Below are positions 8,565-16,928 of a stretch of DNA of 48,023 nt, piece after piece. How positions within the stretch are numbered: position 1 is the stretch's first letter; the number at the start of each line of letters is the position of its first letter. The notes under the pieces were generated by a model. The model saw only the letters and a list, made by a program, of their open reading frames with translations. It was not told where the DNA came from and did not search any database. The stretch spans positions 1 through 48,023 of the forward strand of contig JAZKYL010000075.1 of assembly GCA_045612105.1 (NCBI GenBank). The letters are read 5' to 3'. A program made the position numbers and the translations under genes. This stretch comes from SVTX01 sp045612105 (lineage in GTDB: Bacteria > Bacillota > Clostridia > Oscillospirales > CAG-272).

Positions 8565-9770
8565 ATGATGAATATTAAGTTTTCGCCCCCCGATATTTCC
8601 GAGCTTGAAGTTGCTGAGGTCTCCGATGCTCTGCGTTCCGGCTGGATAACAACAGGCCCGAGAACCAAAAAGCTTGAGGCTGAGATCGCAGAATACGTCG
8701 GAACAAATAAATGCGTCTGCCTTAATTCTCAGACCGCTTGTGCCGAGATGGCTCTCCGTGTTTTAGGCGTCGGTGAGGGCGATGAGGTCATAACCAGTGC
8801 CTATACCTATACTGCATCTGCTTCAGTAATCTGTCACACGGGTGCGAAGCTCGTACTTGTTGATACCGCCAAGGATTCCTATGAAATGGACTACGACAAG
8901 CTCGAGGCGGCAATCAACGAGAGGACAAAAGCAATTATTCCCGTTGATCTTGGCGGTGTTCCTTGCGACTATGACAAAATTTTTGAGATAGTCGAGAAAA
9001 AACGCTCCGTTTACAAGCCCGAAAACGATATTCAGAAGGCACTTGGCAGAGTGGCGGTCATGGCTGATACCGCTCACGCATTCGGTGCCGAGCGAAAGGG
9101 CAGAATGATCGGCTCTGTGGCTGATTTCTCAAGCTTTTCCTTCCACGCGGTCAAAAATCTGACCACTGCTGAGGGCGGCGCGCTTACTTGGAGAACCATC
9201 GACGGTATCTCCGACGATGATATCTATAAAAAGCTTCAGCTTTTGTCTCTCCACGGTCAGTCCAAGGACGCGCTTGCAAAAACTCAGCTTGGCGCGTGGG
9301 AATACGATATCGTCGGTCCTTGGTATAAGTGCAATATGACCGATATAATGGCGGCGATGGGTCTTGCGCAGATGCAGAGATACCCCAATATGCTGAAGAG
9401 AAGAAAAGAGATCATTGGCGTTTACGACGCGGCTTTCAAGCCTCTCGGAGTTGAGGTGCTTGATCACTATAACGATACTCACACCTCGTCGGGTCATCTC
9501 TATCTCACAAGAGTCCCCGGAATTAGCCTTGAAGAGAGAAATGAGATCATTATAAAGATGGCAGAGCGTGGAATCGCCTGCAACGTTCACTATAAGCCCC
9601 TGCCTATGCATACGGCTTATAAGAATTTGGGATTTGATATTGCAGATTACCCGAATGCATACGAGAGATTTAAAAATGAGATAACTCTTCCGCTGCATAC
9701 CTGCCTTACCGATGAAGAAGTGGCTTATGTGGTGGAGAATTACGTTGAGATATTGAGAGATTACATATGA
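8565..9770 (+). CDS. DegT/DnrJ/EryC1/StrS family nucleotide-sugar aminotransferase
   Basis: The start is ATG 8565 (or 8568) behind AAAGGCGG at 8547-8554; a TTG at 8544 overlaps the ribosome site and is rejected. The protein has 401 residues. The PLP lysine is K197 in FHAVKNLTTAEGG, with the preceding D168-T-A-H171 and the N-terminal SGWITTGPRTKKLE segment typical of sugar aminotransferases (ArnB, PglE, PseC relatives). The family aminates a 4-keto (sometimes 3-keto) NDP-sugar using glutamate. It is followed by a PglC-like transferase and a GNAT acetyltransferase, the same trio of activities used to make and load N-acylated amino sugars such as bacillosamine. Its keto-sugar could come from the CapE-like dehydratase or one outside the window. 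Confidence 0.9.
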   Translation: MMNIKFSPPDISELEVAEVSDALRSGWITTGPRTKKLEAEIAEYVGTNKCVCLNSQTACAEMALRVLGVGEGDEVITSAYTYTASASVICHTGAKLVLVDTAKDSYEMDYDKLEAAINERTKAIIPVDLGGVPCDYDKIFEIVEKKRSVYKPENDIQKALGRVAVMADTAHAFGAERKGRMIGSVADFSSFSFHAVKNLTTAEGGALTWRTIDGISDDDIYKKLQLLSLHGQSKDALAKTQLGAWEYDIVGPWYKCNMTDIMAAMGLAQMQRYPNMLKRRKEIIGVYDAAFKPLGVEVLDHYNDTHTSSGHLYLTRVPGISLEERNEIIIKMAERGIACNVHYKPLPMHTAYKNLGFDIADYPNAYERFKNEITLPLHTCLTDEEVAYVVENYVEILRDYI

Positions 9771-10519
9771 AATTGAAAAAGTGGGAAGACCTGCCGAAAG
9801 AAATGCAGACCGAGGCGGTCAGAAAATATTACGACATTCTCAAAAAGAAAAAAGCCAGTTTGTTTTTTAAAAGACTTTTTGATATTATCGTGTCTCTTTT
9901 GTTGCTTGTGATTTTAGCACCCGTGTTCTTTGTTCTGGCGATCGCTATCAAGTTGGATAGCAAAGGACCGGTATTTTACCGTCAGCTAAGGCTTACGCAG
10001 TATAATAAGCAATTTCGCATCTTCAAGTTCCGTTCCATGGTGCAGGATGCGGACAAGGGTTCACAGGTCACCGTCAGCGGAGATAGCAGGATCACCAAGG
10101 TCGGCGGTTTTATCAGAAAGTTCCGCCTTGATGAATTCTGCCAGCTTATCGACGTGCTGAGAGGTACGATGACGTTCGTTGGAACCCGTCCCGAGGTTCC
10201 CAAATACACTGAGAAGTATACCCCTGAAATGATGGCAACACTATTGCTCCCCGCGGGAGTGACGAGCCTCGCAAGCATCTATTATAAGGACGAGGCAGAG
10301 CTGCTTGATGCTGCGGAGGATACCGATATGGTATATGTTGAAGAGGTGCTTCCTGTCAAGATGTACTATAACCTCAAAGCTATAGAAAATTTCAGCTTTT
10401 GGGGTGATATTAAAATTATGTTTATGACCGTTTTTGCCGTTCTCGGTAAAAATTATGAGGGTGATTATATCGCTCCTGAAAAGAAAGAATCGAAAGAAGC
10501 TTTTTCTGAAAAAAGGTGA
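9767..10519 (+). CDS. Initiating sugar-phosphate transferase (PglC/WcaJ-type monotopic)
   Basis: The 250-residue protein overlaps the aminotransferase by 4 bp (ATGA), implying translational coupling. A single hydrophobic segment at about 35-62 is followed by the catalytic domain of bacterial sugar transferases: FKFRSM around 87-91, the acidic dyad D122-E123 in RKFRLDEF, and GTRPEVPKY around 139-147. The short form without extra N-terminal membrane helices resembles PglC. The family transfers a sugar-1-phosphate from UDP-sugar to undecaprenyl phosphate on the inner face of the membrane, starting the repeat unit. The sugar identity is not encoded visibly; the adjacent aminotransferase and acetyltransferase suggest an amino sugar. 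Confidence 0.92.
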   Translation: MKLKKWEDLPKEMQTEAVRKYYDILKKKKASLFFKRLFDIIVSLLLLVILAPVFFVLAIAIKLDSKGPVFYRQLRLTQYNKQFRIFKFRSMVQDADKGSQVTVSGDSRITKVGGFIRKFRLDEFCQLIDVLRGTMTFVGTRPEVPKYTEKYTPEMMATLLLPAGVTSLASIYYKDEAELLDAAEDTDMVYVEEVLPVKMYYNLKAIENFSFWGDIKIMFMTVFAVLGKNYEGDYIAPEKKESKEAFSEKR

Positions 10520-10525
10520 TAAATT

Positions 10526-11137
10526 ATGGAAATCAGAGAAATACAGGCAAGTGAAAAAAAAGTTATCTGTGAAGTGGTAAATATCCATCTTGACACATTT
10601 ACAGGTTTCTTTTTGACGTTTTTGGGACGCGGTTTTTTAAATCAGATGTACCGATCCTACTGTGATCATACTGCATCCGGACTTCTGGTAGCATTTGAGA
10701 ATGAAAAACCCGTTGGATTTCTTGCATACTCCGAGGATATGAGCGGTTTATACAAATTTATGATTAAAAAGCGGTTGATACCCTTTGCTTGGTATAGCTT
10801 GGGAGCTTTCTTCCGCAAGCCCAAGGTGTTCATGCGTCTGATCCGCGCCTTCCTTAAACCGTCGGAAAGTCAGCGAGAGGAGACTTACGTTGAACTGGCA
10901 TCTATCGGTGTTTCGCCTGATTTCAAATCGCACGGAATCGGCGGCGCGCTAATCGATGAGCTTAAGGCTCGAGTTGACTTTGATAAATTTTCATATATCA
11001 GTCTTGAAACCGATGCTGATAATAATGATGGTGCTAATAGGTTTTATCAAAAAAATCAATTCATCTTGACGCGAAAATATAAAACCCATGAGGGTAGAAG
11101 TATGAATGAGTATCATTACCGGAAGAATAATGATTAA
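10526..11137 (+). CDS. GNAT-family N-acetyltransferase
   Basis: This 203-residue protein starts 6 bp after the sugar transferase. The acetyl-CoA site is seen in the segment ending SIGVSPDFKSHGIGGALID (motif A, with the SHGIGG loop in place of R/QxxGxG/A) and in ANRFYQKNQF (motif B). The central hydrophobic, basic stretch (about 75-115) is unusual for a soluble GNAT and may mediate membrane or substrate contact. Next to an aminotransferase and an initiating transferase, the simplest role is N-acetylation of the newly made amino sugar. That substrate is inferred; GNAT substrates cannot be read from the motifs. Confidence 0.82.
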   Translation: MEIREIQASEKKVICEVVNIHLDTFTGFFLTFLGRGFLNQMYRSYCDHTASGLLVAFENEKPVGFLAYSEDMSGLYKFMIKKRLIPFAWYSLGAFFRKPKVFMRLIRAFLKPSESQREETYVELASIGVSPDFKSHGIGGALIDELKARVDFDKFSYISLETDADNNDGANRFYQKNQFILTRKYKTHEGRSMNEYHYRKNND

Positions 11138-11315
11138 TTATTTTTTACCAATATATCCTTTGCGCCAAGATCGTGAAAAGTATTCAAAAGAAGAGGTAAA
11201 ATGTTTCGTTCGTAAACAATTTTGGGACATTTTTTATGTGATCATCATTTGGGGCTTTACTAGAAAAGATTTGATTCTTTGCAATTTCTGATGAAAAATT
11301 GAAAATAGGAGTTAA
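11138..11315 (+). other. AT-rich gap with a doubtful 53-codon ORF
   Basis: The 178 bp between the acetyltransferase and the first glycosyltransferase are AT-rich and hold no promoter or terminator I can defend. An ATG at 11130 overlaps the acetyltransferase stop and opens a 53-codon frame to 11291, with a hydrophobic middle (FWDIFYVIIIWGF). It has no separate ribosome site and no recognisable family. It could be a tiny membrane peptide, a decayed gene tail or chance. Confidence 0.2.
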
Positions 11316-12545
11316 ATGTACTTTATGAAAATATTATTTTTGGTCAGTTCTTTGAGAGTGCCGAATCCGTCGTGGCATTTGATGAAGGCACTTATGGAAG
11401 ACGTTCTTGATTCGGGAATAGAAATACACGCAATACAGCGTCACCGTTCTGATGCTACAATGCCTCCTTTTCCTGACAGCATTTTAAATCATGAGAAATT
11501 CTCCTATTCCGAATTGCCTTGTAAACCAATTGATAAAAAGAAGTTTGTCAAGCGTTATTTAGAAGGGGCTAATTACTCCTGGAGACTATGCAAGTATATA
11601 AGAAAGAACAACGACTACGATGCAATTTTTATGCAGTCGTCATTCAACTCCTTTTTTACCATATGCTATGCCCGTCACTTTGCGAAAAAGCGTCCCATAA
11701 TCTTCAACAGCCAGGATATGTTCCCGGGAAGCGCAATAGCCAACGGTTCAATGCCTAAAAAGTGGATGCAGAAGATCTTTTACGCTATGCAACGATACGC
11801 ATATAAAAAGGTCACGATGTTTACCGCAATCTCCGCGGATATGAAGATCAAGCTGATCGAGCAGGGTGTTCCTGCGGAAAAAATCAAGGTGATCGTCAAC
11901 TGGTACGACGATACCGCCGTCCGTGAGGTGGCGTGGGATGACAACCGATTCGTTAAGCAGGAGAATTTGTCGCGTGACAAGTTCTACGTGCAGTATGCGG
12001 GCACTATGGGAACTAACTTTAACCCCGACGTTATTCTTGATGCCGCAGAGCGGTTAAAGGATAAAAAGGACATCGTTTTCCAGATGATCGGAAACGGTGT
12101 TCGCCGTGACAAATTTGAGAGGGAAGCGAAGGAAAGAGGACTTGACAATATCGTCTTTCTACCTCTCCAGCCCCAGGATATGGTTGCCGACGTGTATAGC
12201 GCGTGCTCTGTGTGTCTCATTCCCTTGAAGCGCGGAGTTATCGGAAATTCCGTGCCCAGTAAAGCGGGACTTCTGATGGCTTGCCGCCGTGTAATTATTA
12301 ATTCAGTTGATGCGGGAAGCGATTACGGCGATATGTTCGAAAGAGAGAAGATAGGCTTCTCGGCAGATATTGAGGATGGAGAAAAGATCGCCCGCGACAT
12401 TCTCTATCTTTACGAAAATCCCGACGTGCGCGACGAATATGCAGATAGAGCCAAGGAATACGGCGAAAAAGAGTATTCCAGAACAGTTAATACCAAGAAA
12501 CACATAGAATTATTTAAAAGTTTTGAAAAACAGGAGAATAAATAA
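11316..12545 (+). CDS. GT4-type glycosyltransferase (WbuB-like)
   Basis: The protein has 409 residues from ATG 11316; ATG 11325 gives a more typical N terminus (MKILFLVSS), and AGGAG at 11307-11311 lies between ideal distances for both. It shows the two-domain GT-B layout: an N-terminal acceptor domain and a C-terminal nucleotide-sugar domain with YAGTMGTNFNPDVILDAA, MIGNG and a degenerate E-x7-E region (LKRGVIGNSVPSKAGLLMA). The shape resembles WbuB-type enzymes that occur with FucNAc synthesis genes, and capEFG lie downstream, so L-FucNAc transfer is an attractive but unproven guess. It acts on the cytoplasmic face on lipid-linked sugar. Confidence 0.85.
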   Translation: MYFMKILFLVSSLRVPNPSWHLMKALMEDVLDSGIEIHAIQRHRSDATMPPFPDSILNHEKFSYSELPCKPIDKKKFVKRYLEGANYSWRLCKYIRKNNDYDAIFMQSSFNSFFTICYARHFAKKRPIIFNSQDMFPGSAIANGSMPKKWMQKIFYAMQRYAYKKVTMFTAISADMKIKLIEQGVPAEKIKVIVNWYDDTAVREVAWDDNRFVKQENLSRDKFYVQYAGTMGTNFNPDVILDAAERLKDKKDIVFQMIGNGVRRDKFEREAKERGLDNIVFLPLQPQDMVADVYSACSVCLIPLKRGVIGNSVPSKAGLLMACRRVIINSVDAGSDYGDMFEREKIGFSADIEDGEKIARDILYLYENPDVRDEYADRAKEYGEKEYSRTVNTKKHIELFKSFEKQENK

Positions 12546-12547
12546 GA

Positions 12548-13606
12548 ATGAAGGCAAAGTATAAGATCGGTATATGGGGTCAGTTTGGCGGCGGCAAGCA
12601 GGTTGCCGACGGTCAGGCGGTAAAGACCATAATTTTCGCCGAGGAACTGAGAAACCGCTACGGTACAGACAAGGTCTTCACTGTAGATACCAATAACTGG
12701 CGCAAGCACCCCTTCAGACTGTTTTTTAACACACTGAAGATGAACGCAAAGTGCGAAAACGTCTGCATTTTGCCGGCGGATAATGGTTTTAAGGTTTGTG
12801 TGCCCCTGCTGAATTTTACAAATACCTTCTTTCGAAAGACATTTTATTACGTGGTGATCGGCGGATTTTTGCCCGCGCTTTTGAAGAAAGAGCCTAAATA
12901 TTTGAAAATGCTGAAAAAGTATAAGGCACATTTCCCTGAGACCGAGAATCTCAAAAAGGATATGGAAGAAGCGGGACTTGAGCGAGTTCACGTGCTCCAC
13001 AATTTGAAACGCTTGAATACTCTTTCACCCGAGGATGTGCAGGTCTGCCGCGAAAAGGAAGTAAAGGTGTGTACCTTTGCCCGAATTACCGAAACAAAAG
13101 GTGTTGCATATGCGGTTGAAGCCGTTAAAATGGCAAACGAAAAGCTCGGCGGCAACTATATCAAATTGGATATGTACGGCATATGTCCGCCCTCATATCA
13201 GCCGACCTTTGACGAGATACTTGCCGAAAACGGTGATTTTGTAACCTATGGCGGAGTGGTGGACTTTGATAAGACTACCGAAACGTTAAAGGACTATTTT
13301 GCAATGCTGTTTCCCACCTATTATCACGGTGAAGGCTTCCCGGGAACGGTAATTGATGCCTATAACGCGGCACTTCCCATGATCGCTACCCGTTGGAATT
13401 ACAACGCAGACGTGATCGAGGACGGAGTGAACGGAATTTTAGTTCCCATCAAGGACGCCGAGGCTATGTGCAACGCTTTGCTAGAGCTTTATAATGACCG
13501 TGATCGCGCATATGAGATCGCTATGAATAATCTGAAAACCGCAGAGGAATATAAGCCCGATAAGGTTCTGGCAAAATTCTATGCGTTTTTGGATGAGGAA
13601 AAATAA
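12548..13606 (+). CDS. Glycosyltransferase, GT4-like
   Basis: The 352-residue protein starts 3 bp after the previous gene, behind GGAG at about 12534. It begins with the glycine-rich GIWGQFGGGKQVADGQ loop and has a GT-B C-terminal half: FARITETKGVAYAVEAV, then YYHGEGFPGTVIDAYNAALPMIAT as the sugar-nucleotide loop and DGVNGILVP near the end. It is one of three consecutive GT-B enzymes that would extend the lipid-linked repeat unit. Donor and acceptor sugars cannot be deduced. Confidence 0.88.
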   Translation: MKAKYKIGIWGQFGGGKQVADGQAVKTIIFAEELRNRYGTDKVFTVDTNNWRKHPFRLFFNTLKMNAKCENVCILPADNGFKVCVPLLNFTNTFFRKTFYYVVIGGFLPALLKKEPKYLKMLKKYKAHFPETENLKKDMEEAGLERVHVLHNLKRLNTLSPEDVQVCREKEVKVCTFARITETKGVAYAVEAVKMANEKLGGNYIKLDMYGICPPSYQPTFDEILAENGDFVTYGGVVDFDKTTETLKDYFAMLFPTYYHGEGFPGTVIDAYNAALPMIATRWNYNADVIEDGVNGILVPIKDAEAMCNALLELYNDRDRAYEIAMNNLKTAEEYKPDKVLAKFYAFLDEEK

Positions 13607-13611
13607 AAAGA

Positions 13612-13637
13612 CCGTGCCCTACATCGCACGGGAGGAG
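13612..13637 (+). promoter_or_regulatory. Hairpin abutting the Shine-Dalgarno of the third glycosyltransferase
   Basis: CCGTGC (13612-13617) and GCACGG (13626-13631) form a perfect 6-bp stem with an 8-base loop. The right arm runs directly into the GGAGGAG ribosome site at 13631-13637. It is too short and lacks a U tract for termination, but could modulate ribosome access or mark an RNA-processing site within the operon. Confidence 0.35.
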
Positions 13638-13644
13638 TAAGCGT

Positions 13645-14712
13645 ATGAAAAAAGTGCTTATAGTAATACCATCCTTGGCACAGGGTGGGGGTCAAAAGTT
13701 TGTTATGGACCTTGCCAAGGGAATTGATAAAACACAGTATCAAGTCAAGATATTAGTATATTATCCGAAGAACAATTCCATTTTTGACCGTTTTGCAGAA
13801 GAAAACCAAATGGATACTATATATCTCGACAAAAAAGTTGGCTTGGATAAGTCCTTTTTCAAAAAGGTGCGAACGGTGGTTAAGGAATACCGTCCCGACG
13901 TTATTCATACTCACCTTGACAGTATGCTTTATCTTCTTCCTGTGTATAAAAGAAAACAGGTTAAACTACACACGGTTCATACTCTTGCCGAAAAGGAAAC
14001 AGTAGGATTGCAGGGTGTTGTACGATTCCTTGCATACAAAATTCGCGGTGTTGTTCCGGTTGGAATCAGTGATACGGTTGCGGACAGTATCTCTCGTGAG
14101 CACAAAATCAAGCGTGAGAAGGTTCCCGTAGTTTACAACGGTGTGGATTGTAAGCGTTACGATCTTCCCAAAATTAAATCTGATAAAATCCGTTTTGTTA
14201 CGGTTGGAAATATTTATAGCGTTAAGAACTATTCTTTTTTGATTGATTGCTTTGCTGAGGTTGCTCGTGAGAACGAAAATATTTCTCTCACGATTGTCGG
14301 AGACGGTGTGCTCCGTGGAGAGATCGAGGAGCAGGCGCAACAGTTGGGTGTTGCCGATAAGATACGCATCACCGGAGTTGTTTCCGATGTTGAGAATTAT
14401 CTTGCGGATGCAGACGTATACGTGGCTTCTTCAGTATTTGAGGGATTGCCTATATCTATGCTTGAGGCTATGTCGGCAGGACTTCCGGTTGTTTCTACGA
14501 ACGTTGGCGGAGTGCCTGATATTATTAAGAACGGAGAAAACGGTATTCTTGTTGCCTTGGGTGACAAAGAAGGCTACGTTCAAGCTATAAGAGAGCTGAT
14601 AACCGATGAGGAAAAGAGGAGAGCTTATTCTGAAAGGGCAAAGCTCCTTTCTGCAAAATACGATGAAACTATAACGGTGGAGGGATATGAAAAGCTTTAC
14701 CAAGGAAGATAA
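13645..14712 (+). CDS. GT4 family glycosyltransferase
   Basis: A typical 355-residue GT4 enzyme. It begins with KKVLIVIPSLAQGGGQKFV, the glycine-rich loop of the N domain. The C domain has FVTVGNIYSVKNYSFLIDCF, IVGDGVLRGEIE, and the diagnostic EGLPISMLEAMSAGLPVVST block with the E-x7-E pair, followed by NGENGILV. The retaining mechanism and nucleotide-sugar donor are family knowledge; the specific sugar is unknown. A GGAGGAG site gives 7-nt spacing to ATG 13645. The end overlaps the next gene by 26 bp. Confidence 0.92.
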   Translation: MKKVLIVIPSLAQGGGQKFVMDLAKGIDKTQYQVKILVYYPKNNSIFDRFAEENQMDTIYLDKKVGLDKSFFKKVRTVVKEYRPDVIHTHLDSMLYLLPVYKRKQVKLHTVHTLAEKETVGLQGVVRFLAYKIRGVVPVGISDTVADSISREHKIKREKVPVVYNGVDCKRYDLPKIKSDKIRFVTVGNIYSVKNYSFLIDCFAEVARENENISLTIVGDGVLRGEIEEQAQQLGVADKIRITGVVSDVENYLADADVYVASSVFEGLPISMLEAMSAGLPVVSTNVGGVPDIIKNGENGILVALGDKEGYVQAIRELITDEEKRRAYSERAKLLSAKYDETITVEGYEKLYQGR

Positions 14713-16021
14713 ATTTCCAGTTATCTTGTTGGTTGCGCTTATGGCTATAATCATAGCGTACGGCGCGATCTTTAACAGCATAGGTTATTCTGCCGGAGTA
14801 TTAGGTGTTGCCTTGCTTGTAGCCATATGCTTGCTTGTAAATCTTGAACAATGCTACTTTTTGATAGTATTTTGTTTTCCGTTTGCAAGAATTTTGAAGC
14901 TTTCGGTAGCAAGCTTCAGTATAACTCCGATTCTTTGCGCAATTATTATTGTGAAGCTACTTGTACTGAAAAGACAGAAACTAAAGACAGTTCCGCTTAT
15001 CTGTTTTCTTTTCTTTGCGGTTATGCAGTTTTTGAGCGTCATAATTTATGAGGCTTCGCTTACAGGTATCATATCGTTTTTGTTAAGCACTTTCTTCGTG
15101 CTATACAGTGCTTCTTTTTTGTCTTCTGATAATAACTGTAGCAAAACAATGACGAAAAACGCAGGTCTGTTTTTGGCAATAGCCGTTGCGCTCAGTGTAA
15201 TATTGTGTGATATGTTTCCTAATATTATGAGTCTTATTAGTATTGACAAGTTTGAGGAGCTTGAATATGCGAACAGATTTGGAGCATTGTTTATAGAACC
15301 TAATGAATTTAGCCAGATAGTGCTTGTGGCAATAGGCTTTTTGATTGCAACCTTTTCTTCGTATAAGACCTTGGTGGGAAAAATCGTAGTTATTCTGCTT
15401 GCACTTTACTTGGGAAGCTGCGGACTCAGATCAAATTCTAAGAGCTACGTTCTTACGTTATTTGGTCTGCTTGGTGTATTGATGGTGATTTATGTTGTAA
15501 GGTTTTTCAAGAGAAAGAAAACCCTCGCCTCCGTTCTCGGTTTTTCCGCAATGTTGATCTTGGGTGTATTCGCCGGTTATTATTTGATCTTTAACGTAAT
15601 TATACCCGTTTTTGAGATGAGAGGTGAAAGCGCAGATCTTCTTACGGGAAGAGACGTTATTTGGGGAATATACATTGATGCGATTTTGCAACGTGCAGAC
15701 GTTGTAATGATCGGCTGCGGTGCAGGTAATGTTACAGGAGTCTTAAAGCTGGTGAAAATGTACCGAAGCGTAGTTCCGCACAACGTTTATCTTGAATATC
15801 TGATACAGTTTGGAATCACTGGTATTACGTTGCTTTTATTAAGCTGGTCGGAGGCATTTCGTAGCATGCGCCACAAGTCTGTTTGGCTCTGGATTCCGGC
15901 ACTTGCGTTTCTTGTAACCTCCATTGGAATTTCAGCAAACTCAAGTGACTGTATTTTTATTGTTATGGTTCTTTTGTGTATGCCGTTGAAATTATCTTCG
16001 AATGTCAAAAGCATAGGATAA
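14687..16021 (+). CDS. wzy: Wzy-like polysaccharide polymerase / O-antigen ligase family membrane protein
   Basis: This 444-residue, highly hydrophobic protein has roughly ten or more membrane helices. The large periplasm-facing region carries LTGRDVIWGIYIDAI followed by GCGAGN and PHNVYLEYLIQFG, the pattern of the Wzy_C/O-antigen ligase family (PF04932). In a Wzy-dependent system it joins flipped repeat units outside the membrane. It starts within the end of the preceding glycosyltransferase gene (26-bp overlap). Ligase activity is the main alternative, but in a Gram-positive locus with a flippase, polymerase is more likely. Confidence 0.82.
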   Translation: MKSFTKEDKFPVILLVALMAIIIAYGAIFNSIGYSAGVLGVALLVAICLLVNLEQCYFLIVFCFPFARILKLSVASFSITPILCAIIIVKLLVLKRQKLKTVPLICFLFFAVMQFLSVIIYEASLTGIISFLLSTFFVLYSASFLSSDNNCSKTMTKNAGLFLAIAVALSVILCDMFPNIMSLISIDKFEELEYANRFGALFIEPNEFSQIVLVAIGFLIATFSSYKTLVGKIVVILLALYLGSCGLRSNSKSYVLTLFGLLGVLMVIYVVRFFKRKKTLASVLGFSAMLILGVFAGYYLIFNVIIPVFEMRGESADLLTGRDVIWGIYIDAILQRADVVMIGCGAGNVTGVLKLVKMYRSVVPHNVYLEYLIQFGITGITLLLLSWSEAFRSMRHKSVWLWIPALAFLVTSIGISANSSDCIFIVMVLLCMPLKLSSNVKSIG

Positions 16022-16075
16022 ATGTGTAAATAAGTATTTTATAAAATGCTAACAATTTTTAAATGAAAGTGATGG

Positions 16076-16915
16076 ATGAAAGAAATGAATAGGGAAGAAC
16101 TAAGAAATTTTCAAATTGCACAGCTTGATCTACTTGAAATAACTGATGACATTTGTAGGAGGTTGAATCTTAGATATTACATTATCGGAGGAACTTTGTT
16201 GGGAGCTGTTAGACACAAAGGTTTTATTCCGTGGGATGCAGATATTGATATTGCAATGCCGCGTTACGATTATGAAATTTTTCTGCAATATTGGAAAGAA
16301 AACCCTAATGAAAGGTATTTCTATCAGCATTATACAACTGAAAAAAACCACTTGTCGCCTCATGCAATACTAAAAATAAAAAACACTAAAGTGGTAATGA
16401 ATGAAAGGGTAAGTAGATATAATCCCAAATGTGAAGGAATATACATGGATGTTTTCCCCTTGGATAATCCGCCAAATTCTTTGAAACAGCAGAAAAAACA
16501 GGCAAATAAAATAAAACGTATTAGACGGATTACTGAAATTAAGGCAGGATATAATTATATAAACACGACGTTTTATAAAAAAGTAACTAAAAGAGCTTTA
16601 CAGATGATGCTAAGTCTGGTTTCCTTTACTTATTTGAATAGAAAATTAGATGATTGCATGAAGAAGTATTCTATAAAAGATGGTGAATATTTAGTAAGCA
16701 TGGCAAGTCATTATTCATATGTCAAGCAATTAATGCCTAGTGAAATATATGGGGTTCCCACATCGATAAATTTTGAAAACAAGTTGTTTAATGCACCTGC
16801 TCAAACTCACGAGTATTTGACTCGCATCTATAAGGATTATATGGAATTACCTTCGCAGGATAATTTATACTCAATTCTTGATAAAATCGAAAGAGTTGAC
16901 TATAGTATTAACTAA
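16076..16915 (+). CDS. LicD family phosphotransferase
   Basis: This 279-residue protein has the LicD signature near its N terminus: YYIIGGTLLGAVRHKGFIPW followed by DADIDIAMPRYDYE. LicD proteins have a nucleotidyltransferase-like fold and move a phospho-alcohol (phosphocholine, glycerol- or ribitol-phosphate) from a CDP carrier onto a glycan. The common WDDDIDI is WDADIDI here, keeping the outer acidic pair. It opens an AT-rich segment with the flippase and TagD-like genes. With phosphonate genes 2.5 kb downstream, transfer of a CMP-activated phosphonate alcohol is a specific hypothesis; CDP-glycerol is the alternative. ATG 16076 is used; ATG 16085 is possible. Confidence 0.88.
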   Translation: MKEMNREELRNFQIAQLDLLEITDDICRRLNLRYYIIGGTLLGAVRHKGFIPWDADIDIAMPRYDYEIFLQYWKENPNERYFYQHYTTEKNHLSPHAILKIKNTKVVMNERVSRYNPKCEGIYMDVFPLDNPPNSLKQQKKQANKIKRIRRITEIKAGYNYINTTFYKKVTKRALQMMLSLVSFTYLNRKLDDCMKKYSIKDGEYLVSMASHYSYVKQLMPSEIYGVPTSINFENKLFNAPAQTHEYLTRIYKDYMELPSQDNLYSILDKIERVDYSIN

Positions 16916-16928
16916 AGAGGATCAATAA

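Noticed and set aside
8565..9770. DegT aminotransferase as a 2-aminoethylphosphonate transaminase
   Set aside because: DegT/DnrJ enzymes act on nucleotide keto-sugars, and AEP transaminases belong to other PLP families. The gene is also far from the phosphonate cluster and beside the initiating sugar transferase.
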